A DNA stretch of 64,000 nucleotides from Streptomyces sp. SDr-06 (GCF_003324565.1 NZ_QOLA01000014.1:62001-126000); one strand, 5' to 3'; positions 18,176 to 27,001 are shown, counted from the stretch's first letter. Program-made: numbers and translations. Notes: generated from the sequence alone by a model not told the origin.

Positions 18176-18865
18176 ATGGGCGTGCGGCTCATGGTGGTCG
18201 ACGACCACCGGCTGCTCGCCGAGGCACTCGCCTCGGCGCTGAAACTGCGGGGTCACCGGGTGCTCGCCGCGGCGGCTCCGGTCGCCGGGGCCGCCGAACT
18301 GGTGGTGAGCCGGGCGCCCGAGGTGTGCCTGCTCGGCACGGCCTCGCCCGCCGAACCGGGGGTGTTCGACCCGATCGTCCGCATCAAACGGGAGCGGCCG
18401 CAGGTGGCCGTGGTGGTCCTCGGCCCGGTGCCGAACCCGCGCGGAATCGCGGCGGCGTTCGCGGCCGGGGCGTCCGGCTACGTGCGCCACGACGAGCGCA
18501 TCGAGGGCGTCGAGCGGGCGATGGTGAAGGCCAGGGCGGGGGAGGCGGCGGTCGCGCCGCAGCTCCTCCAGGGCGCCTTCGCCGAGCTCCTCAACCCGGC
18601 GGCTCAGCCCGACGACGAGGGCCAGCGGCTGCTGCACCTGCTCACCCCGCGCGAGGTGGAGGTCCTGGTCCGGGTCGCGGACGGCGAGGACACCCGGCTG
18701 ATCGCGGCGGGCATGGGCATAGCCCCCTCCACCGCCCGCACCCATGTGCAGCGGGTCCTGATGAAACTGGGCGTGGGCTCCCGCCTGGAGGCCGCGGCCC
18801 TGGCCGCCCGTACGGGCCTCCTGGACCGCGCGACCCAGCCGACGGCCCCCGCGGAGACGCCCTAG
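18176..18865 (+). CDS. atypical LuxR-family response regulator without the phospho-acceptor Asp
   Basis: 229 residues from ATG 18176. An N-terminal receiver-like domain begins MGVRLMVVDDHR, keeping the acidic pair, but where the phosphorylated Asp should be the sequence reads VCLLGTAS, and the conserved Lys region reads GYVRHDE. The C-terminal LuxR/GerE helix-turn-helix (TPREVEVLVRVADGE ... STARTHVQRVLMKLGV) is intact. It therefore probably does not use phosphorylation and may respond to another signal or protein. No kinase gene is adjacent. Downstream lies a repeat-bearing non-coding stretch. Confidence 0.92.
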   Translation: MGVRLMVVDDHRLLAEALASALKLRGHRVLAAAAPVAGAAELVVSRAPEVCLLGTASPAEPGVFDPIVRIKRERPQVAVVVLGPVPNPRGIAAAFAAGASGYVRHDERIEGVERAMVKARAGEAAVAPQLLQGAFAELLNPAAQPDDEGQRLLHLLTPREVEVLVRVADGEDTRLIAAGMGIAPSTARTHVQRVLMKLGVGSRLEAAALAARTGLLDRATQPTAPAETP

Positions 18866-19269
18866 CGGCCGGGCGGTTCCGCCTGCGCGGGGCCGTGCGG
18901 GGTGTCATGTGCGGCCCCGCCACGCGGTCGTTCGGCTGCGGATCGTGCCGCCCGCTCGCGCAGTTCCCCGCGCCCCTTGGCGGGGTGCGATGTGCGGCTC
19001 CGCCGCGCGGTCGGTCGTTCGGCTGCGGATCGTGGCGCCCGCTCGCGCAGTTCCTCGCGCCCCTTGGCGGAGTTGCGGGCAGTGCTGTTCAGGGGCGCGG
19101 GGAACTGCGCGATCAGCCACCGTCGGGCCGCAGTCGGCCGTAAAGCGGCGGCAGCGCCTGGGCGGCCTGTGGGCGGCCGGTCCGGCCGGATTCAGGGGCG
19201 CGGGGAACTGCGCGACGAGCGACCATCGACCCGCACTCGATCGCGCAGGTGGCCCGCGGCGCGAGGTTC
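18866..19269. repeat. non-coding spacer with four copies of the 22-bp element in inverted arrangement
   Basis: Copies of the AGGGGCGCGGGGAACTGCGCGA motif lie in minus orientation at about 18956-18978 and 19043-19065 and in plus orientation at 19091-19112 and 19194-19215. The two orientations face each other, so the RNA could fold into long hairpins. The region separates the convergent regulator and symporter units. Open frames through it are repeat shadows. Confidence 0.75.
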
Positions 19270-19536
19270 TCACTCCTCCCGGGCGGGCAGGGGGCGGAGT
19301 TTCAGCCAGGTCAGGAAGAACAGGCCCAGGACCAGCATGCCGACGCCGGTCCAGAGGTTGATGTTGACACCCTGCGCCTTCTTCAGGTCCGCGTCGGAGG
19401 CGAACACCCCCGCCCCGCCGACGATCACCCCGTACAGGGTGAAAAGCCCCCCGATGATCCGGCGGATGTCGAAGAGCCGCGCCGCGGACGCCGACTTCTG
19501 CTCCAACTCGGAGACTTCACGCTGCAGTTCGGACAT
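19270..19536 (-). CDS. small membrane protein downstream of the sodium:solute symporter
   Basis: 88 residues, ATG 19536 with GGAGG eight bases upstream. An N-terminal amphipathic/coiled segment (SELQREVSELEQK) is followed by two transmembrane helices (about 26-46 and 60-80). Starts 15 bases after the symporter stop on the same strand, so it is cotranscribed and may assist the symporter, as small partner subunits do for some SSS carriers. Not a family I can name. Confidence 0.85.
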   Translation of the reverse strand: MSELQREVSELEQKSASAARLFDIRRIIGGLFTLYGVIVGGAGVFASDADLKKAQGVNINLWTGVGMLVLGLFFLTWLKLRPLPAREE

Positions 19537-19551
19537 GTCAGGACCTCCGGT

Positions 19552-21222
19552 TCAGAACGAGTAGGGGACGTAGCAGAGCGCGGCCAGCACGATCGCGCCC
19601 CAGCCGAGCAGGGCGGGCCTGCGGTACCAGGCGCTGTCGCCCTCGGCGGGCGGCTCCTCGACGCCGGGGGACTTCGTGCCGTACACCAGCCCCGCGAGCT
19701 CGGCCGCGGGCTTGGGCGCCGTGAACAGCGTGACCGCCACCATCACCACCGCGCCCGCCACGAACCCGACGATGGCGGAGACGAAGTTGGCGCCCTGGTC
19801 GGTCGGGATCGAGATGACGCCCTGCTTGTAGATCCAGAAGTAGTTGACCATCGCGGCCGAGGTGCCCGCGAGCAGCCCCCACACCCCCGACTTCACCGAC
19901 GCCCGCTTCCAGAACATGCCGATCACGAACACCACGAACATCGGCACGTTGAAGAAGGAGAACAGGGTCTGGAGGTAGCCCATGATGTTGGAGAAGGACG
20001 AGGCGATGAACGCCGTGCCGATCGAGGCCAGCACGCCGATCGCGGTGATCAGCCGCCCGAAGCGCAGGTAGTACCCGTCGGACTGGTCCTTCTTCACGTA
20101 CTTGGCCCAGATGTCGTACGTGAACACCGTGTTGAACGACGACACGTTGGCCGCCATGCCCGCCATGAACGCGGCGAGCAGACCGGTGACCGCGATGCCG
20201 AGCACACCGTTGGGCAGCAGCTCCTGCATCAGCAGCGGGATCGCGTCGTTGTACGTCAGGTCCGAGCCCGCGGTGCCGATCTTCGGCACGAGCACGGCCG
20301 CGACCAGGCCCGGGATCATCACCAGGAACACGATGAACATCTTCGGGAACGCGGCGATCAGCGGGGTCCGCCGGGCCGCGCTGAGGTTCTTCGCGGACAG
20401 CGCGCGCTGCACCTCGGCGAAGTTGGTCGTCCAGTAGCCGAAGGAGAGCACGAAGCCGAGGCCGAGCACGATGGTCAGCCAGTTGGCGCCCAGCGGGTTG
20501 GCCTGGCCGATGCCGGTGCCGCCCCACGCGGACAGGAAGTTGTCACCGTGGCTCGCCCTGAGCGACCCGGTCAGGCCGTCCCAGCCGCCTACGCGCTTGA
20601 GGCCCAGGATGGTCAGCGGTATGAGCGCGGCCAGGATCACGAAGAACTGGAGCACCTCGTTGTAGATCGCCGAGGAGAGCCCGCCGATGGTGATGTAGGC
20701 GAGCACGAAGAGCCCGGCGACGACGATCGCCACCCACTGCGGCCAGCCGAGCAGCGCCTCCACGACGATCGAGAGGGCGTACAGGTTGACGCCCGCGATC
20801 AGTACCGCGGCGAAGGCGAAGAGCACCGAGGCGAGCAGGTGCGCCGACCTGTCGAAGCGCTGGAGCAGGAACTCCGGTACGGAGCGGACCTTCGAGCCGT
20901 AGTAGAAGGGCATCATCACGAGCCCCAGGAAGACCATCGCCGGGATCGCGCCGATCCAGTACCAGTGCACGACCGCGACGCCGTACTGGGCGCCGGTCGC
21001 GGACATGCCCAGGATCTCGGTGGCGCCGAGGTTGGCGGCGACGAAGGCGAGTCCGGTCACCCAGGCCGGCAGTGAGCGGCCCGACAGGAAGAAGTCGAGG
21101 CTGGTCTTCACGCTGGCTCGGGCGGCGAAGCCGATGCCCAGGACGACGATGAAGTAGATCGCCAGAATCGTGTAGTCGAGCCCGTTGGTGGGGAGCCGGA
21201 GCCCCGCGGCCAGGTATTGCAT
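19552..21222 (-). CDS. sodium:solute symporter (SSS family), SGLT-like
   Basis: 556 residues with about 13-14 transmembrane segments. The opening LDYTILAIYFIVVLGIG, the FFLSGRSLPAW segment and the GATEILGMSATGAQYG helix are typical of SSS carriers, and the overall sequence resembles bacterial Na+/sugar cotransporters such as vSGLT. It is divergent from galTEK, which suggests Na+-coupled uptake of galactose or a related sugar (inference from context). It shares a 217-base upstream region with galT. The weak Shine-Dalgarno leaves some doubt about the start. Confidence 0.92.
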   Translation of the reverse strand: MQYLAAGLRLPTNGLDYTILAIYFIVVLGIGFAARASVKTSLDFFLSGRSLPAWVTGLAFVAANLGATEILGMSATGAQYGVAVVHWYWIGAIPAMVFLGLVMMPFYYGSKVRSVPEFLLQRFDRSAHLLASVLFAFAAVLIAGVNLYALSIVVEALLGWPQWVAIVVAGLFVLAYITIGGLSSAIYNEVLQFFVILAALIPLTILGLKRVGGWDGLTGSLRASHGDNFLSAWGGTGIGQANPLGANWLTIVLGLGFVLSFGYWTTNFAEVQRALSAKNLSAARRTPLIAAFPKMFIVFLVMIPGLVAAVLVPKIGTAGSDLTYNDAIPLLMQELLPNGVLGIAVTGLLAAFMAGMAANVSSFNTVFTYDIWAKYVKKDQSDGYYLRFGRLITAIGVLASIGTAFIASSFSNIMGYLQTLFSFFNVPMFVVFVIGMFWKRASVKSGVWGLLAGTSAAMVNYFWIYKQGVISIPTDQGANFVSAIVGFVAGAVVMVAVTLFTAPKPAAELAGLVYGTKSPGVEEPPAEGDSAWYRRPALLGWGAIVLAALCYVPYSF

Positions 21223-21274
21223 GCGTACTCGCTTCGTCGCGCTTACTGATCCGGACGGGAACCTACGCCTCGAT

Positions 21275-21321
21275 GTTCAGAAACTGAACAGTTTTGATGA
21301 GATTGTTTGTTTGATTGTGAT
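21275..21321. promoter_or_regulatory. putative gal operator region: overlapping inverted repeats and TNTGAT hexamers
   Basis: An A/T-rich island between the symporter and galT. It holds GTTCAG-AAA-CTGAAC (21275-21289), overlapping AAACTG-AA-CAGTTT (21281-21294), then TTTGAT at 21293-21298 and 21310-21315 and TGTGAT at 21316-21321. The Streptomyces galP1 promoter is known to be controlled through TGTGAT-like hexamer repeats, and these look like the same operator. A TTGACG near 21378 could be the -35 box of galP1. The divergent symporter may share the control. Confidence 0.6.
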
Positions 21322-21439
21322 CGAGCAGAGATGCTCCACCGCATGGGGGCATCCACGGCAACCGCTTGCGCGCCCATTGACGGAGCCTGTTGGCTTGTGG
21401 TTTGTTGTGTGCGGTTCTGTTGGATGGTGGAGGTTGCAG

Positions 21440-22495
21440 GTGAAGAAGACGTCGACCCGGCTCGCCGACGGTCGTGAGCTGCTCTACTACGACTCCCGTG
21501 ACGACCTCGTACGGGACGAGTCGGACCGGCGCCCGCTCGACCCGGTGTCGACCGCGTCCGAGACCCGGCGCGACCCGCTGCTCGGCGACACCGTGGTCGT
21601 GGCCTCCCACCGCCAGGGCCGCACCTACCACCCGCCCGCCGACGAATGCCCCCTGTGCCCCTCGCGCGAGGGGCGCCTCAGCGAGATCCCGGCCGCCGAC
21701 TACGACGTCGTGGTCTTCGAGAACCGCTTCCCCTCGCTCGCGGGCGACTCCGGCCGCTGCGAGGTCGTCTGCTTCACCTCCGACCACGACGCCTCCTTCG
21801 CCGACCTCACCGAGGAGCAGGCCGCCCTCGTCCTGGAGGCCTGGACCGACCGCACCGCCGAACTCGCCGAACTCCCGCAGGTCCAGCAGGTGTTCTGTTT
21901 CGAGAACCGGGGCGCCGAGATCGGCGTGACCCTCGGCCACCCGCACGGCCAGATCTACGGCTACCCCTTCACCACCCCCCGCACCGCCCTCATGCTGCGC
22001 TCGCTCGCCGAACACCGCGAGCGCACGGGCGGCCGCAACCTCTTCGACGACGTGGTGGAGCGCGAACTCGGCGACCGCACCCGGGTGGTCCTGGAGGGTG
22101 ACCACTGGGTGGCGTTCGTGCCGTACGCGGCCCACTGGCCCTACGAGGTGCACCTGCACCCCAAGCGGCGGGTGCCGGACCTGCGGGCCCTGGACGACGC
22201 GGCGCGCACAGAGTTCCCACAGATCTATCTGGAACTCTTGAGGCGCTTCGACCGGATCTTCGGGCCCGACGAGCCGCCCACCCCCTACATCGCCGCCTGG
22301 CACCAGGCGCCGTTCCGCGGCGAGGAGGCGCTCGACCGGGACGAGTTCGGGCTCCATCTCGAGCTTTTCACCATCCGACGCACTTCCGGCAAGCTGAAGT
22401 ACCTCGCGGGTTCCGAGTCCGGCATGAGCGTGTTCATCAACGACGTGCCGCCGGAGGCCGCGGCCGAGCGACTGCGAGAGGTGGCAAGCGAGTGA
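21440..22495 (+). CDS. galT: galactose-1-phosphate uridylyltransferase
   Basis: 351 residues from GTG 21440, with GGAGG at 21429-21433; the longer in-frame extension to 21185 would cross the operator region and is rejected. The active-site motif GHPHGQIYGYPF (nucleophilic His in HPH) and an N-terminal zinc-type CPLCPS are present. It converts galactose-1-phosphate and UDP-glucose into UDP-galactose and glucose-1-phosphate (Leloir pathway). First gene of galTEK; the stop overlaps galE by four bases. Confidence 0.96.
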   Translation: MKKTSTRLADGRELLYYDSRDDLVRDESDRRPLDPVSTASETRRDPLLGDTVVVASHRQGRTYHPPADECPLCPSREGRLSEIPAADYDVVVFENRFPSLAGDSGRCEVVCFTSDHDASFADLTEEQAALVLEAWTDRTAELAELPQVQQVFCFENRGAEIGVTLGHPHGQIYGYPFTTPRTALMLRSLAEHRERTGGRNLFDDVVERELGDRTRVVLEGDHWVAFVPYAAHWPYEVHLHPKRRVPDLRALDDAARTEFPQIYLELLRRFDRIFGPDEPPTPYIAAWHQAPFRGEEALDRDEFGLHLELFTIRRTSGKLKYLAGSESGMSVFINDVPPEAAAERLREVASE

Positions 22496-23460
22496 GCAAG
22501 TACCTGGTGACGGGTGGTGCGGGCTACGTGGGCAGCGTGGTGGCCGCCCACCTGGTCGAGGCCGGTCACGCCGTGACCGTCCTGGACGACCTCTCGACGG
22601 GGTTCCGCGAGGCCGTCCCCGCCGGGGCCGCGTTCATCGAGGCCCGCGTCCAGGACGCGGCCGCCCGGCTCGACCCCTCCTTCGACGCCGTCCTCCACTT
22701 CGCGGCGTTCTCGCAGGTGGGCGAGTCGGTCACGGCCCCCGAGAAGTACTGGGCGAACAACGTCGGCGGCACGATGGCGCTGCTCGCCGCGATGCGGGAG
22801 GCGGGCGTGCGCACGCTGGTCTTCTCCTCCACCGCCGCCACCTACGGCGAGCCCGTCTCGACCCCGATCACCGAGACCGACCCGACCGCCCCGACCAGCC
22901 CCTACGGCGCCTCCAAGCTGGCGGTCGACCACATGATCGCGGGCGAGTGCGCGGCCCACGGCCTGGCCGCGGTGTCGCTGCGCTACTTCAACGTGGCGGG
23001 CGCGTACGGGAGCTGCGGCGAGCGCCACGACCCGGAGTCCCACCTGATCCCGCTGGTGCTTCAGGTGGCGCTGGGCCAACGGGAGGCGATCTCGGTCTAC
23101 GGCGACGACTACCCGACCCCCGACGGCACCTGCGTACGGGACTACATCCACGTGGCGGATCTGGCCGAGGCCCATCTGCTCGCGCTGGACGCGGCGACGC
23201 CGGGCGAGCACCTGGTCTGCAACCTGGGCAACGGGAACGGGTTCTCGGTCCGCGAGGTCGTCGAGACCGTACGCAAGGTGACCGGGCACGCGATCCCCGA
23301 GGTCGTGGTGGGCCGGCGCGGCGGCGACCCGGCGGTCCTGGTGGCCTCCGCGGCGCGCGCCCACGAACGCCTGGGCTGGCAGCCCTCGCGCGCCGACCTC
23401 GCCGAAATCGTGGCGGACGCCTGGGCGTTCGCGAGGCGAGCGGAGCACACGGATGAGTGA
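22492..23460 (+). CDS. galE: UDP-glucose 4-epimerase
   Basis: 322 residues, GTG 22492 (GTGA overlap with galT). Extended SDR: GGAGYVGSVV NAD-binding motif, FSSTAATYG, and the catalytic YGASK. It interconverts UDP-galactose and UDP-glucose. Second gene of the operon; overlaps galK by eight bases. Streptomyces can have an internal galP2 promoter before galE that provides constitutive epimerase; I did not identify it here. Confidence 0.96.
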   Translation: MSKYLVTGGAGYVGSVVAAHLVEAGHAVTVLDDLSTGFREAVPAGAAFIEARVQDAAARLDPSFDAVLHFAAFSQVGESVTAPEKYWANNVGGTMALLAAMREAGVRTLVFSSTAATYGEPVSTPITETDPTAPTSPYGASKLAVDHMIAGECAAHGLAAVSLRYFNVAGAYGSCGERHDPESHLIPLVLQVALGQREAISVYGDDYPTPDGTCVRDYIHVADLAEAHLLALDAATPGEHLVCNLGNGNGFSVREVVETVRKVTGHAIPEVVVGRRGGDPAVLVASAARAHERLGWQPSRADLAEIVADAWAFARRAEHTDE

Positions 23461-24598
23461 AGTGGCCACCGCGTTCCGGGAGTTGTACGGGCACGGGCCG
23501 GACGGAGTGTGGGCGGCGCCCGGCCGGGTCAACCTCATCGGCGAGTACACCGACTTCAACGAGGGCTTCGTCATGCCGCTCGCCCTGCCGCACACCGCGG
23601 TCGCGGCGGTGTCCCGGCGCACGGACGGGGTGCTGAGGATCCACTCGGCGGACATCGCGGGCCCCGTGGTGGAGCTCCGCCCCGACGAGCTGACCCCGCT
23701 GTCCGGCGCGGGCTGGGCGGCCTACCCGGCGGGCGTGGTGTGGGCCCTGCGCCAGGCGGGGCACGAGGTGCCCGGCGCCGACCTCCACCTGCGGTCGACG
23801 GTGCCGACGGGCGCGGGCCTCTCCTCGTCGGCGGCCCTGGAGGTCGTGACCGCGCTGGCCCTGCGCGACCTGTACGAACTGCCTCTGTCCCTGCCGGAGT
23901 TGGCCTCGCTCGCGCAGCGGGCCGAGAACGACTTCGTCGGGGTCCCCTGCGGGATCATGGACCAGACGGCGTCGGCGTGCTGCACCGAGGGCCATGTGCT
24001 CCACCTGGACGCCCGGGACCTGTCCCGGCGCCAGATCCCCTTCGACCTGCCCGCGCACGGGCTGCGGCTGCTCGTCGTCGACACCCGCGTGCAGCACGCG
24101 CTGGGAGACGGCGCGTACGCCGAACGGCGCGCCGGCTGCGAACGCGGCGCGCGGGAGCTGGGTGTACGGACCCTGCGCGAAGTCCCCTACGCGCACCTCC
24201 CCTCCGCCCTCGCCGAACTGACCTCGCCGCTCGTCCGGGACTACGTACGCCATGTGGTGAGCGACAACGAGCGGGTGGCGCGGGTGGCGTCCCTGCTCGC
24301 GGCGGGCGAGGTCCGCGAGGTGGGCCCCGTCCTCACCGAGGGCCACGCCTCCCTGCGGGACGACCTGCGGGTCTCCTGCGCGGAGCTGGACCTGGTGGTG
24401 GAGACGGCGGTGGCGTCCGGGGCGCTGGGGGCGCGGATGACGGGCGGGGGGTTCGGGGGCTCGGCGATCGTGCTGGTGGAGGAGGGCGGGGTGGAGCCGG
24501 TGACGAAGTCCCTGACGGCGGCCTTCGAGCGGGCCGGCCTGACCGGCCCGAGAGTGTTCGAGGCGACCCCGGCGGCGGGGGCGCGCCGCCTGGCCTGA
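23453..24598 (+). CDS. galK: galactokinase
   Basis: 381 residues, ATG 23453. Galactokinase signature PGRVNLIGEYTDFNEGFVMP, the ATP loop PTGAGLSSSAALE, and the C-terminal MTGGGFGGSAI are all present, which marks a functional GHMP kinase. Last gene of galTEK, translationally coupled to galE. No obvious terminator hairpin directly follows; repeat-rich non-coding sequence does. Confidence 0.96.
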   Translation: MSEVATAFRELYGHGPDGVWAAPGRVNLIGEYTDFNEGFVMPLALPHTAVAAVSRRTDGVLRIHSADIAGPVVELRPDELTPLSGAGWAAYPAGVVWALRQAGHEVPGADLHLRSTVPTGAGLSSSAALEVVTALALRDLYELPLSLPELASLAQRAENDFVGVPCGIMDQTASACCTEGHVLHLDARDLSRRQIPFDLPAHGLRLLVVDTRVQHALGDGAYAERRAGCERGARELGVRTLREVPYAHLPSALAELTSPLVRDYVRHVVSDNERVARVASLLAAGEVREVGPVLTEGHASLRDDLRVSCAELDLVVETAVASGALGARMTGGGFGGSAIVLVEEGGVEPVTKSLTAAFERAGLTGPRVFEATPAAGARRLA

Positions 24599-24945
24599 CC
24601 TTCCGCCCCACCCCGCCCCTTCCCATAACCCTCCGGGGGAGGGGGGCCGGATACCGGTCGGCTGCGGACCGTGCCCGCTTCTCGCGCAGTTCCGCGCGCC
24701 CCTGGCGGTGCTGGTGCGGGCCCGCATGGGGCATTTCAGCCCGTCATGGGCCCCCCGGCCCTTAGGCCTTGGGGGAGTTTGAGGACGAGCGCCGTTCAGG
24801 CGCGAACGGGGTCCGGGGCGGAGCCCCGGGAGGGGGGGGCCTGGGGGCGCAGCCCCCAGAAGCCGAACCATCCAACCCGCTGCACGGGCGGGTGGTGGGA
24901 AAACCCGCCGGGGTCTGGGGCGGAGCCCCAGGGGTGCGCGCATCG
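24599..24945. repeat. non-coding spacer after galK with intergenic repeat elements
   Basis: Holds one minus-orientation copy of the 22-bp element (about 24682-24702, TCGCGCAGTTCCGCGCGCCCC), a GAGTTTGAGGACGAGCG block (24776-24792), and GC-rich hairpins of the form GGGGCGGAGCCCC (near 24820 and 24918). No credible gene. Confidence 0.7.
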
Positions 24946-25386
24946 TCAAGGGAGGCGCTTCGTCAGGGTGTACTCCGTCACCCCGGGAGGATAGTCGGGG
25001 ATGGCCGCCACCACCTCGTACCCCCGCTTGCGGTAGAAGCCGGGCGCCTGGAAGTCCCACGTCTGGACCCGGGCGAACCCGCACCCCCGCGCGGAGGCCA
25101 ACTCCTCGGCCCGCGCGAGGAGTCGGGTGCCGAGCCCCGCGGCCCGCAGCCCCGCGTCGATCCACAGGAGGTCGACATGGAGCCACCCCGCCCACGTACG
25201 CCCCACCAGGCCCCCCGCCAGCAGCCCCTCCTCGTTCAACCCCCAGGCGTGAAGCGGAACTTCCTTCTCCGACCCCGTCCCGCGCAGCGCCCGCAGCACG
25301 GGAGAGCGCTCGGTGTTGGTATCGCGCAGCCGCCGCCGCAGCTGCACCTGCCGGTCCTTGTCCACTTCTGTCTCGATACGAAACAT
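24946..25386 (-). CDS. GNAT-family N-acetyltransferase
   Basis: 146 residues from ATG 25386, preceded by AGGGTGAG; an ATG six codons upstream (25404) is in frame but has a weaker site. GNAT fold marks: LHVDLLWIDAGLRAAGLGTRLLARAEE (the R-x-x-G-x-G acetyl-CoA loop motif A) and a C-terminal GFYRKRGYE. Substrate unknown. Single gene, flanked by non-coding sequence on both sides. Confidence 0.88.
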   Translation of the reverse strand: MFRIETEVDKDRQVQLRRRLRDTNTERSPVLRALRGTGSEKEVPLHAWGLNEEGLLAGGLVGRTWAGWLHVDLLWIDAGLRAAGLGTRLLARAEELASARGCGFARVQTWDFQAPGFYRKRGYEVVAAIPDYPPGVTEYTLTKRLP

Positions 25387-25649
25387 GGAACTCACCCTAA
25401 ACATTCGGGCACGCCAAGTAGCCGTACGGGTTCAATCAGTTCTGCAAAGTGCCTTCCCCTCGCCGCCCACAGCCCTACGCTGATGCACAGCACCGGTGGG
25501 GGCCGGTGTTGATCAGGGGGCGAGACAGTCGGGTACGTCGCCCGGGGTGGGGTAGTACTCAGTGCACGGCGGCGGCCGTGCGACTGCGGTGATCCCGGCT
25601 CCGGGCGCCGTACCCGTACCGGTCCGTCCCCCGACCCTGGGGGTGTCAC

Positions 25650-26414
25650 TTGGTACGTATCCGAGTTCTGGTGGTGGACGATCACCGCATCTTCGCCGAG
25701 TCGCTCGCCGCGGCCCTGGCGGCGGAGCCCGACGTGGACGTCGCCGCCGCCGGCAGCGGCCCCGCGGCGCTGCGCTGCCTGGAACGGGGCGCCGCCGAGG
25801 GCCGCAGATTCGATGTGATGCTCGTCGACGCCGACTTGGGAACGTCGGCGACGGTCCCGGTGGCCCGCGCGGTGCCCGACGGCGGCGCGGAGGGCCTGGT
25901 GGACGGCATCTCGCTGGTCGCGGGCGTCCGTACGGGCCAGCCCGCGGTGCGCACCGTCGTACTCGCCGAGAAGGACGACCCGCGCCGCGCGGCCCTCGCC
26001 CTCCAGGCCGGCGCCTGCGGCTGGGTCGCCAAGGACTGCTCGCTGCAACGGCTGCTCGCCGTCATCCGGGGCGTACTGCGCGACGAGACGCATCTGCCGC
26101 CCGCCCTGCTCACCGGCGTACTGCGCGAGCTGACGGCGGCCCGCAAGCACCGTACGGAGTCCGAGCGGCTGGTGGAGTCGCTGACCCCGCGCGAGCGCGA
26201 GGTGCTGCGCTGCATGGTGGCCGGGCTCGGCCGCAAGGCGGTCGCGGAGCGGCTTTTCCTGTCCCCGCACACGGTGCGCACCCACATGCAGAACGTGCTC
26301 GGCAAGCTCGGCGTGCACTCCACGCTCGCGGCGGTCGCGCTGGCCCGGCGGGCGGGCGTGGGCCCGGTCGACCTAGCCGGGGATGTTGTCGAACGGGGCG
26401 GTCAACTGGCGTAG
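25650..26414 (+). CDS. LuxR-family response regulator
   Basis: 254 residues. No ATG/GTG fits the N-terminus, so the start is taken as TTG 25650, with GGGGGTG upstream. The receiver domain keeps the acidic pair (VVDDHR), the phospho-acceptor Asp in MLVDADL, and the Lys in GWVAKD; a 20-residue insert follows the acceptor. C-terminal LuxR HTH (LTPREREVLRCMVAGL ... SPHTVRTHMQNVLGKLGV). Its last 42 bases overlap the end of the convergent tamR gene. No adjacent histidine kinase. Confidence 0.9.
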   Translation: MVRIRVLVVDDHRIFAESLAAALAAEPDVDVAAAGSGPAALRCLERGAAEGRRFDVMLVDADLGTSATVPVARAVPDGGAEGLVDGISLVAGVRTGQPAVRTVVLAEKDDPRRAALALQAGACGWVAKDCSLQRLLAVIRGVLRDETHLPPALLTGVLRELTAARKHRTESERLVESLTPREREVLRCMVAGLGRKAVAERLFLSPHTVRTHMQNVLGKLGVHSTLAAVALARRAGVGPVDLAGDVVERGGQLA

Positions 26415-26870
26415 CAGGGCTGCCAGTTCGACCCGCTGGTTCCGGCTGAGCTCGCCGAGGATGGCCCGTTCCTGCTCCAGCAGACCGGCCAGCGCCTGGT
26501 CGGCCCGGTCGCGCCCCTCGGGCGTGAGCCGGACCAGGACCCCGCGCCGGTCGCTGGGGTCGGGCAGCCGCTCGACCAGGCCCTTCTTGGCGAGCCGGTC
26601 GATCCGGTTGGTCATGGTGCCCGAGGTGACCAGCGTCTGGGTCAGCAACTGGCCGGGGGAGAGCTGGTAGGGCGCGCCCGCGCGCCGCAGCGACGTCAGC
26701 ACGTCGAACTCCCAGGGCTCCAGGCTGTGCTCGGCGAACGCCAGCCTGCGGGCCCGGTCGAGATGGCGGGCCAGCCTGCTGACCCGGCTGAGCACCTCGA
26801 GTGGTTCCACGTCGAGGTCCGGGCGCTCTCGGCGCCATGCTGCGACCAACCGGTCGACCTCGTCCTCCAT
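26373..26870 (-). CDS. tamR: MarR-family regulator, TamR-like
   Basis: 165 residues from ATG 26870 (MEDEVDRLVAAW). Winged HTH of the MarR family: a helix pair with a LTQTLVTSGTMTNRIDRLAKKGLV recognition helix and the wing DPSDRRGVLVRLT. Divergent from a trans-aconitate methyltransferase-like gene with a 14-bp palindrome between them, the arrangement known for S. coelicolor TamR, which senses citrate, trans-aconitate and related ligands and controls tam and central-metabolism genes under oxidative stress. Its 3' end overlaps the convergent LuxR-type gene. Confidence 0.88.
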   Translation of the reverse strand: MEDEVDRLVAAWRRERPDLDVEPLEVLSRVSRLARHLDRARRLAFAEHSLEPWEFDVLTSLRRAGAPYQLSPGQLLTQTLVTSGTMTNRIDRLAKKGLVERLPDPSDRRGVLVRLTPEGRDRADQALAGLLEQERAILGELSRNQRVELAALLRQLTAPFDNIPG

Positions 26871-26905
26871 GGCGATCAGTGTAGAGGGTCTGTCGATGTG
26901 AAGTC

Positions 26906-26919
26906 TCTTGACGTCAAGA
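26906..26919. promoter_or_regulatory. TamR-type operator palindrome
   Basis: TCTTGACGTCAAGA is a perfect 14-bp palindrome centred 43 bases before the tamR start and about 89 bases before the methyltransferase start. It is followed by an A/T-rich ATATATAT. Position and form suit a MarR dimer site that represses both divergent genes. Confidence 0.75.
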
Positions 26920-27001
26920 TATATATCGAGCCACCATTGGGCATGCAGGGGCCGGGACCCTGTTCCGCTTCGGTCAGCCGCACCTGCAAGGGGGCTCGAA
27001 C

